Source: Serripes groenlandicus
Taxonomy: Eukaryota; Mollusca; Bivalvia; Cardiida; Cardiidae
Assembly (NCBI GenBank): GCA_031761405.1
Contig: JASEVX010000003.1
Span: 13,692,973-13,756,972, forward strand
Reading direction: 5' to 3'
Length of the DNA stretch: 64,000 nt
Position numbers and translations under genes: made by a program. Below the pieces are notes generated by a model. It was not told the DNA's origin and searched no databases. It was given only the letters and a program-made list of their open reading frames with translations. Of the stretch, positions 55,637 through 64,000 are shown piece by piece. Within the stretch, counting starts at the first letter, position 1. The number at the start of each line of letters is the position of its first letter.

Positions 55637-56598
55637 GACAATGACAATGACAATGACAATGACAATGACAAATAGTTTATTGATTTAAGGCCATCGACCC
55701 ATAACAACATGTATAACAAATAATACAACATCCGTCAGCGTACCGCACGCTTGTCACACATATTCAGATATATATACCAACAAACATAACACTGATATTG
55801 GCGTTTGAAATGATTACACACATATATATATATATACATTCACATAAATCCTATAAACAATATATCTAACCACTTTCAATTTGTTTAATGAAACTGTTTC
55901 TTCGTTTAAAGCATAGAATAAATAAGAAGATGTGCATTTAATTAGTTTTTCATTTTGCGATGACATTACAATATTAAACTTGTGTATACTAGGTATGGTG
56001 TAATATTTACTAGGAATGTATGACCTTCTAATGTCGTCATAAAAGTCACAACAAAGCAAGAAATGGTACTCATTTTCAATGACATTCGTGTTACATAATT
56101 TACAAATCCTATTTCTTCTAGGAATATTTTGATAACGACCTCTTTCAATTTCAAGTTCATGTGCTCCAACTCTAAAATTTACATAAATATATCGAAATTT
56201 CCGTATGTCAAGCACTTCAAGATATTTTTCGTAACTGAATTCATTTTTGTGTACATGTGGTAACTATCTAATTTAGGGTTCGAATTTATTGAGGCGTTCC
56301 ACTCTTGGAGGAAACAATCTTTTAGTCTGCTCTCAAACAATTTTAAGAATAAAGGTTCTGATGCGACCATTTGTTTTTGCCATACTATCCCAAAACCGTT
56401 CCTCTGTAATATTACTATTATGCTTGTTGCCAAATTAGTATGGCCGTTTAGATCATCATTTAACATCATATCATAGCATTTCTTTACAAATCGTGATTGT
56501 GGCATCCTTATTACTTTTAACCAATAGTTTATACAACGTTTCTGTGATGTTATACATAGGGTAACGAGCACAATCTCCTAAAATGGCAAAATTTGATA
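55637..56598 (-). pseudogene. 5'-truncated LINE fragment (ORF2 C-terminus)
   Basis: On the minus strand two overlapping frames (56571-56179, 56215-55814) form the decayed end of a LINE ORF2. The CKLCNTNVIENEYHFLLCC knuckle (C-x2-C...H...C) is clear in the second. A frameshift near 56200 separates them. The 3' end is a (caatga)n microsatellite tail at 55637-55672, a known LINE 3'-end type. TACAGTTTAT flanks it (55627-55636, 56599-56608), a likely target duplication although the flanking repeat itself contains that text. Confidence 0.8.
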
Positions 56599-57245
56599 TA
56601 CAGTTTATAATACACAGTATTCCTGTTATACAGTATTCCTGTTATACAGTGTTCCTGTCATACAGTATTTCTGTTATACAGTATCCCTTTTATACATGAT
56701 TTTTTAAACATATATTTCATACATTATTCATGTTATACAATATATGTTGTACATTATTTGTTTTACCGTGCTTGTTATACAATATCTGTTATACAGTACT
56801 TGTTATACAAGATATTGTGTACAGTATATGTTATGCAGTATTGTTTATACCGTGCTTGTTATACAAGATCTTGTATACATAACTTGTTATACAATATAGG
56901 TTGTACAGTATATGTTGTACAGTATGTGTTATACCGTGCTTGTTATAAAATATATGATGTACAGTACAGTATTTGTTACCCATAACTTGTTATTTTTGTA
57001 CAACATTCCTGTCATGCAATATTTTGTATGCATTATGTGTTATACAATTACAGTATGTGTTATATAGTACGTGTTATACAATATATGTGATATAGTATGT
57101 GTTATATGATATATGTGATACAGTACGTGACATACACTATATGTGATACAGTATGTGTTAAACGATATATGTTATACATATTTTGTTATGCAGTATTTGT
57201 TATACAGTATGTATTATACAGTATGTATTATACAGTATCTGCATT
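56599..57245. repeat. Short TGTTATACAGTAT repeats, right part
   Basis: Continuation of the array at 55261-55636, with units such as 'cctgttatacagtattc' and 'gtgttatacagtatg'. Confidence 0.85.
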
Positions 57246-57289
57246 GATGACTCCTTTTAGCATCGGCTCAGCGGTAATGCTTCGGCGCC

Positions 57290-58470
57290 ATGATAGTCGT
57301 GAGGATCATTTCCTTAGGAACTGGGGTTAAAATCTGGAATTTTTCAATTTACGCAAGATGAATACTAGTCGAGTATGAGGATCGATTCCATTGAAGAAGA
57401 AAAAAAACGGTTGAAATCTTGAATCTCAATACACATTCGTCCTGAGAACTGATCGAGTAATGAGGATAGATTTTATTAAAACTGTCGTTAACATCTGGAA
57501 TCTCCAAATTCACTCGGACTGAGTTCTTGGCGAGTATAAGGATTGATTCCCATGTAAAAAGGATTAACATTTGAAACCCTCCTATACGCTCTCAGCTCGA
57601 GTACGTTGATCGATTCTCTTTAAAATGGGGTTAAAAGTTGGAGTTTCCCAACCAACTCGGCGAGTTTGCTGGTCGAGTATGAGGATCAAGTCCCGTGGCA
57701 ATGGGGTTAAAATCATGAATCTCCAAACACAATCGGGGCGTGTGCTTGGTGAGTATGAGGATCGATACCCTTACAAATTGTATTAAAATCTGGAATCTCC
57801 CTACACAATTGGCGCGAGAACATGTTGAGTATGAGGATCGAATCTCTTGAAAATTGGGAACAAAATCCAGAATCTCACAACACATTCAGTGCCAGCGCTT
57901 GGTGAGTATGATAATCAAGTTCCTTGAAAATTGGATATAAAATCCGGAATCCTCCTCACATATTCAGTGCAAGTACTGGTCGAGTATGAGGATCAATTCC
58001 CTTCGAGTATGAGGTCGAGTATGTTGATCGAGTCACTTGACAATTTGGGCTAAAATCCGGAATCCTCCCCACACATTCAATGTGAGTACTGGTCGAGTAT
58101 GTTAATCGATTCCATTGACAAAGGGAGTTGAAATCTGAAATCTCCCTACAAACTCAGTGCGAGTACTGGTCGAGTATGTTGATCGATTCCATTAACAAAG
58201 GGAGTTGAAATCTGAAATCTCCCTACATACTCAGTGCGAGTACTGGTCGAGTATGTTGATTGATTCCATTAACAAAGGGAGTTGAAATCTGAAATCTCCC
58301 TACATACTCAGTGCGAGTACTGGTCGAGTATGTTGATCGATTCCATTAACAAAGGGAGCTGAAATCTGAATTCTCCCTACAAACTCGGCGCGAGTACTGT
58401 TCGAGTATGAGTATTGATTCCCTTGAAATGAGGTTATACAATGTGTAATCTCTCAACACACTCGGCTAAA
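57290..58470. repeat. 77-bp tandem repeat
   Basis: About 15 units of tgttgatcgattccattaac + aaagggagttgaaatctgaa + atctccctacatactcagtg + cgagtactggtcgagta. The last four units (58100-58400) are nearly identical with exact 77-bp spacing, while the left ones are diverged. Confidence 0.9.
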
Positions 58471-60360
58471 TGCTGTACACAATGTTGACCTTATGTGAGA
58501 GTTATTTCCATTATGCATATTGTACAAGTTTCAATATACAATACAGACGCAATGCGACAGATATTACAGCATATTTAAAAGGTTATTAACGCTTTGGACT
58601 GAATGTGGTAATGTGTAATAAGTTATTATAAACATCACGCCAGTTGTTATACACAATACGGACGTAATGTGACAGTTATTTCCTTCGCGCATGTTATAAA
58701 ACGCTTTACACAATACGGACGTAATGTGACAGTTATTCAAATCATCCATATTATAATTACTGTACACAATATGGACATAATGTAACAGTTATTCCAATCA
58801 TCCATGTTGTAATATGCTATACACAATATCGACATAATGTGACATTTATTCCCATCATGCATATTGTAATAGGCTGTGCACAATATGGACGTAATGTGAC
58901 AGTTATTCCAAGCATTCGAGTTGCTTAATTGTGTTCATACTTGGGTGGTAATGCGATCCCAATGCATGATATAAAATGATTTACAAACTATCGACATACT
59001 GTACAGTATTCCTATCATGCGTTTTGTGAAATGATGTACAAACTATCGACATAATATGACAGTTATTCCCCTCATGCATTTTGTAAAATAATATACAAAC
59101 TATCGACATAATGCGACAGTTATTTCCATTATTATTAATCTTGCATGTGGTAAATTTGTTATACATACTATCAACATAATGTGACAGATATCTAAGCATG
59201 TAAATGTTTCATACAATATAGACATTATGTGACAGTTATTTCAATCGTATATGATTTAACTGTTGTTCACACTTAGGACATCCAACCATGCATGTTGTTA
59301 ATATGTCATACACTATATATGTAATGTGACACTTATACCCAACATGCAACTTGTAAAATATAGACATATTGTGACAGTAATTTCCATTATGTATGTTGTA
59401 AAACGTTTTACACACTTTGGACAAAATGTGACAGTATTTCTAATCAAACATGCTGAAGAATCATGTACACATTTTTAGACATAACTTGACATTCATTCTA
59501 ATCAAACATGCTGTAAAATCATGTATACGCTATATACGTAATGCGACAGTTATTCAAATATGCATAATGTAAACCGTTTTACACTCATGGACATAACGTG
59601 GCAGTTATTCTTACTTATTACAACTGGGAGCTTCTTCGAAAATTGTTAATATGTTAAAAGTTATATATATACAGATGTCAAGGCCTGTGTAAGATCAGAT
59701 AACACATTGAGTGACTATTTCGAATGCTTAAGGGGAGTCAAACAAGGCGAGCCGAGTTCAGCTTTGTTGTTCATTCTTTTCATCAATGATTTCTATGAGA
59801 ACCTTATTACAAGAAATAACGATTATTTTACCCTGAACAACATTAAGTTATTTCTGTTACTTTTTGCAGACGATGCAGTACTGTTTTTATACACTAAAGA
59901 AGGCTTACAATCCTTATTGGATTCATTGCATAGTTATTGTAATAAATGGGGTCTGACAGTAAATACTAAAAAAAAACGTTATTATGGTATATAACAATGG
60001 ACGCCCAAGTGGTTTATAACGGAATGAAATTAAATACTGTCACAAATTTTACATATTTGGGTGTTACATTGTCCTACAATGAGAAGTTCTACATGTCACA
60101 GAAAAGGTTATTATTTGGACATAATGTGAAAATTATTCAATCAAACATATTGTAAATAATGTACACTCTTTAGACGTAGAGTTTCAGTTATATTTATCAA
60201 ATATGCTGTTAAATGCTGCACACATTTTAGACGTAATGTGACTGTTATTCTTATCAAATATACTGTAAAATGTTTGACCCAATATGGCCAAATTGTTGCA
60301 GTTATTATAATACCAAACATGTTCAACACAGAAAGACGTAATGTGGCCGCTATTTACACC
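58471..60360. repeat. ~60-bp minisatellite related to 51880-55260
   Basis: Units read 'gacgtaatgtgacagttatt', 'ccaatcatgcatgttgtaaa', 'atgctatacacaatac'. Interrupted at 59627-60110 by a LINE fragment. Confidence 0.85.
59627..60110 (+). pseudogene. LINE reverse-transcriptase fragment
   Basis: Contains GVKQGEPSSALLFILFINDF and FADDAVLF (the YADD-box aspartates), followed by WGLTVNTKK. A 2-bp insertion in 'atatatata' near 59670 and an extra A in the A9 run near 59975 break the frame. Both ends are lost. The family is probably a CR1/RTE/L2-like LINE and may be the same as the fragment at 55637-56598, which would supply the C-terminal part; that link is a guess. Confidence 0.85.
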
Positions 60361-60439
60361 ATGTGTGCTTTTAAATAATTTACAATCTACGGACCATACA
60401 TGTTTTGGTATGAACATATCACCCCTGTCACGAGAGGTC

Positions 60440-60467
60440 TGCCCTACAAAGTATTCTTTGTAGGGCA
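60440..60467. repeat. Perfect 12-bp hairpin
   Basis: TGCCCTACAAAG - TATT - CTTTGTAGGGCA, in otherwise non-repetitive AT-rich DNA. No oligo-T follows. Confidence 0.8.
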
Positions 60468-60559
60468 TTTTGTCATGAAGTTAAAACGGTATACCATCTA
60501 TCACACTATTTGCTTCTTTATAAAACAATTCAAGTTCGGATGAGAATACATGTAATTCA

Positions 60560-60825
60560 TTATAATATACACAGTTTCATAAACGTCCGAATCAGGCTAA
60601 TAATACCCAGAAGAATATTCGTGTATTCCAAGTCAATAAAGGACAAAGGTTTTTTTTTTTTTTTAAAAAATGATTCATGTGAAGATCAGTCGATAGTTAC
60701 CCAGTGTATGAATAAAGTTAACCCTTACACATGATATAAAACGCTCACACTATTCAAATGTATACACTTTACCTTACGTCAAACGACCTCCTGATAGTTT
60801 CCTAGAGTCTTAAAACAGAATTTAC
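60560..60825. repeat. Segmental duplicate of 49555-49830
   Basis: Same landmarks in the same order as the first copy. It contains a poly(T) run at 60650-60664 absent from the other copy. Confidence 0.7.
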
Positions 60826-61212
60826 AAGAGAAAGTTGATGCAAGGCATCAATGTCGCCGGAAAAGACTGCATTGATTTATTTATGTATTCTTGACTTTCC
60901 TTAGTCGTTGTTGTTGTTGTTTGGCGTTGTTTACCCTCGCGCTCGGTTTCCTTAGTCTATTCAAACATTTGCTTATAAGTTTTATATTCATACCTATGCA
61001 TTAGGGTATCTATAAAAAATTAACGAAATGTGTACACATTTATCTTGGCTTAAATTTAATTTTGCTGTTGTTACTTATTTAAATAATAGTATTCATTCAT
61101 ATAATTTCAATGTTTGTCAATCTTATTCGAATCACAAGGTAAATATCCTGGTATTGCTTTAAAGGGAGGTAATTTGAAGAAAACAAAAGTCTTCAAAAGG
61201 AGAAATATATCA
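60826..61212. repeat. Direct repeat P, copy 1
   Basis: Starts acaagagaaagttgatgc and ends aggagaaatatatcag. It matches 63257-63618 apart from a (gtt)n-containing insertion at 60907-60950 and small indels. Confidence 0.9.
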
Positions 61213-61412
61213 GAATTATTCTTTCCTATTTTTAAGGGTATCAACAGATAACAAAAAACGATATGATATTAATATAATTATTATTTTGTTCTTATTACTC
61301 ATCAAGAAGTCTTTACTTTAGAATACTAAAGAAGTATTACTTACAAGGACAATTATACAAACATGTAATAATCAAATTGACTTATCATAACCATTTTGAT
61401 ATTACACTGAAA
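61213..61412. repeat. Direct repeat Q1 (possible B2 repeat of Ngaro-like element)
   Basis: About 200 bp starting aattattctttcctattttt and ending attacactgaaatgcca, essentially identical to 61863-62063. Confidence 0.93.
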
Positions 61413-61862
61413 TGCCAGTCTGGCAACATACATGCAATGCTAATAACAATCACAAGCACAGACTATTTAACAACAAAGCAATAACATCACTTACATATTT
61501 ACAAAACATGAAAACAACATGAACATAAAACATCACATTAGACAAACAAACATTTAAGTTAGTGGTGGGTGGGCGGGCAATTTTTCTTCAATTTTGACTT
61601 CCTGACTGATCAAACTCTTTTCAAACTGTGAAGATTGGCGCTCTTCCTTTCCTTCAATGTAATTTATTCAACCAATCAGCTGACAGTATTTTAACATTCA
61701 TAACAATCACTGATTGGATAAATAACCATAACCTTAGCCAATGAAATCAATTATCATAAAGCAGCTATACAGGGAGTAGTGCAATTAACCCTGTAGAGTT
61801 TAGTACTGTATAAACAATCAGTATTCATAATTAAATATTTTTAATGATTAAAAATCCACCAA

Positions 61863-62063
61863 TTATTCTTTCCTATTTTTAAGGGTATCAACAGATAACA
61901 AAAAACGATATGATATTAATATAATTATTATTTTGTTCTTATTACTCATCAAGAAGTCTTTACTTTAGAATACTAAAGAAGTATTACTTACAAGGACAAT
62001 TATACAAACATGTAATAATCAAATTGACTTATCATAACCATTTTGATATTACACTGAAATGCC
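61863..62063. repeat. Direct repeat Q2 (possible B1 repeat of Ngaro-like element)
   Basis: Second copy of Q1, separated from it by about 450 bp that carry a ggtgggtgggcgggc G-rich tract (61563-61580). Confidence 0.93.
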
Positions 62064-62474
62064 AACCCACGGGCCAAAAACGAAAACAAACAAAAACGGA
62101 AGCACAGTAACATACAATAAAAACATGAAGCAAACAAGAAATAACTATTAACGACAAACTAACAAGCGTTATTAAGCGATATCATCATTAAGTTCGCCTC
62201 CTATTAACTAGACCTGTTTTTTATGTTAAAACATCTTCATGAAAACATATCATAACTATGCAATAGTCTATCATAGAGAGAACTCATTTGAAAAGCAGAA
62301 TAAGCGTTACAGATACATGCACACTCACTTACTTTTTAAATTGTTTCGCTATACCTCCTCGCCTGTTAGTGTTTCGGATATGTAGTACCTTCTGTCCATA
62401 ACTATACAAATCAAAAAATAAATTGCTGTTATACAACTCTACTGATACAGTGCAAATCTAAATCACGTCCATTA

Positions 62475-63017
62475 TTAGAGGTGAGTTATAACTTTTAACA
62501 AGAAATGTTTAAGTCTGTTGGAACCCTCTGAGTTAAGATGTAGACCTCCATCTCTTTTTGCAAATAACTCAGTCTTTACTTTTCCGCCATGTGTAAATGG
62601 TTTATATGAGCATACAAATTTAAAATTCATGTCCTTGCTCATGAATTTATTTAGATAAGAATTAACTTCTCTTATCACAGGGTCTGTTATTTTATGGTCA
62701 ATTGGCCTGGGTAAAATAGCAGACACTACTATATTGATAGAAGGCTTCACTTTTCTACACACCCCTATCAGATTCCCATAATCAGAAATGATATGTTTAG
62801 CAGAAGCCCTGTTACCAATATCATTAGTTCCCACATGAAAAATAACGTAATCAAAACTTTCTAAATCAGCTTCATGGTACTGTAACCTATTAGTCAGTTT
62901 TGCTATAGTATCTCCCCTGAAAGGCTGTGTGACACACCCATCTATACCAGAAATGTACTTTGCGATAGAGTCACTAATAATAGTAACCTTTTTGAGTTCT
63001 GCAATGTAAAGAAACAT
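62475..63017 (-). CDS. SGNH-type hydrolase domain ORF, probably retroelement-derived
   Basis: 180 codons from ATG at 63017. SGNH blocks: IISDS at 13-17 (S17 as nucleophile), FRGDT at 33-37 (G block), VGTND at 62-66 (N block) and DGGLHLN at 156-162 with H160. The last block has one residue more than the usual D-x-x-H spacing. SGNH hydrolases are known cargo of Ngaro/DIRS and some LINE elements. The split direct repeat downstream (Q2, spacer, Q1) supports an Ngaro-like origin. No tyrosine recombinase or RT remains here. The bases just before codon 7 read tttctttacattgcag, so the frame may instead be an exon starting at 62999. Confidence 0.75.
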   Translation of the reverse strand: MFLYIAELKKVTIISDSIAKYISGIDGCVTQPFRGDTIAKLTNRLQYHEADLESFDYVIFHVGTNDIGNRASAKHIISDYGNLIGVCRKVKPSINIVVSAILPRPIDHKITDPVIREVNSYLNKFMSKDMNFKFVCSYKPFTHGGKVKTELFAKRDGGLHLNSEGSNRLKHFLLKVITHL

Positions 63018-63256
63018 GTCTAGTAAATTTTTAACACAAATAAATTAAATATTTCATATATCTAGCTTTCCACGCCTCCCAACCCAATTGGACAGCCACA
63101 CCAAAACTAGTCCAGTAAATCAATACATTTTACTGAAAACTAGCTGCTATAGTTTTTAGTCCAAATACCCTATGAATATCCAAATCAAATTGGTGAGGCA
63201 ATGAAAAACAGGAATATTGCATACAACAGTTTAATTATATGTCTATACATGTACTA

Positions 63257-63618
63257 ACAAGAGAAAGTTGATGCCAAGGCATCAATGTCGCCGGAAAAGA
63301 CTGCATTGATTTATTTATGTATTCTTGACTTTCCTTAGTCTATTCAAACATTAGGAACGTTGAAATGAAAACATTTACTTATAAATTTTATATTCATACT
63401 TACATTAGGGTATCTATAAAAAATTAACGAAATGTGTACACATTTATCTTGGCTTAAATTTAATTTTGCTGTTGTTACTTATTTAAATAATAGTATTCAT
63501 TCATATAATTTCAATGTTTGTCAATCTTATTCGAATCACAAGGTAAATATCCTGATATTGCTTTAAAGGGAGGTAATTTGAAGAAAACAAAAGTCTTCAA
63601 AAGGAGAAATATATCAGC
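63257..63618. repeat. Direct repeat P, copy 2
   Basis: Matches 60826-61212. After 'aaatatatcag' it continues 'cattaccgtctacag', the sequence expected at the unoccupied site of the Q insertion. Confidence 0.9.
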
Positions 63619-64000
63619 ATTACCGTCTACAGTTTAAATTGTTCTATTGTTTGTGGATTTAAAAATGTTCTTTTTTTCTTATTTCTACATGTACAACGAA
63701 ATATTGCGGCTTCTCTTTGACGCTTTGCGTCAAACATTCGTCTTGTACTTGTCTAAAATAAAATAATATCACTCGCTTTTTCATATCGAAATGCGCATGC
63801 GCGAAAATCGATGTTAAAGGTCACGAACCTACACAACAGAATAGGGTCTATATTTAGCTTAGAAACAGTTCCTACTTTAGATATTCATGGATTAACATTA
63901 TTAAATGAATTCTACACAAATCAAGACATCTCTTTGAACATGAAAACAACATTTAGTAAGTTAAAATTGCTATTAAAAGGAGAATCCGAAATTGACCTCA
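63619..64000. other. Non-coding end of window; inverted copy of 50300-50435
   Basis: 63843-63975 is the reverse complement of 50300-50435 with about 85% identity. No gene is seen; the repeat continues beyond the window. Confidence 0.6.

Overview
The window looks like AT-rich nuclear DNA from a marine or freshwater bivalve mollusc. The evidence is spliced genes of the types that bivalves have expanded (Mab-21/cGAS-like and HEPN-containing proteins), tRNA-derived SINEs with the 'acgccgttttcaac' domain, a GAGCCG-ended MITE, and very heavy loading with minisatellites and DNA transposons. The species cannot be fixed from sequence alone. Most of the 64 kb is repeat; only two host-type genes are convincing.

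Layout. 0-10 kb: a 140-bp tandem duplication, minisatellites of 48 bp (2.66-3.92 kb) and 33 bp (4.48-5.46 kb), a ~100-bp repeat array, SINE and MITE copies. 10.2-12.4 kb (minus): a large exon of a Mab-21/cGAS-like nucleotidyltransferase gene. 12.5-17.4 kb: a segmental duplication of the DNA upstream of that exon plus a fragment of the exon, interrupted by a TTAA-flanked palindromic MITE (whose empty site survives in the other copy) and by a 40/48-bp satellite lying exactly between the two duplicate blocks. 18.5-24.3 kb: two copies of a ~145-bp tandem-repeat element rich in nuclear-receptor-type half-sites; one copy holds a 5'-truncated LINE with a 15-bp target duplication, and an inverted pair of tRNA-SINEs lies between the copies. 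23.1-29.6 kb (minus): a four-exon gene with a HEPN (DZIP3-like) N-terminus and two TRADD-N-like modules, every intron in phase 1, carrying an early in-frame TGA; a KRBA2/integrase-type transposon sits in its first intron. 31.7-41.1 kb: nested DNA elements (CCGG-rich element, TA-flanked MITE, GGG-ended element with CAG target duplication) and a 27-bp satellite. 43.39-49.36 kb: the most striking object, a 5.97-kb Polinton/Maverick-derived element that is almost one giant palindrome, with AGT...ACT ends and a 5/6-matching 6-bp target duplication; both arms carry packaging-ATPase sequence and small ORFs. 51.9-60.4 kb: an 8.5-kb minisatellite complex containing two LINE fragments. 60.5-64 kb: duplicated non-coding segments and an SGNH-hydrolase ORF followed by a split direct-repeat arrangement recalling Ngaro/DIRS retroelements.

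How the parts relate. The two host genes are both of innate-immunity type (nucleotide-second-messenger synthase-like, and HEPN/TRADD-N adaptor-like), lie on the same strand 10 kb apart, and are both being eroded: one by local duplication, the other by a nonsense codon and transposon insertion. Everything else is mobile or tandem repeat. Gene calls rest on motif recognition by eye and on splice consensus; no database search was possible.
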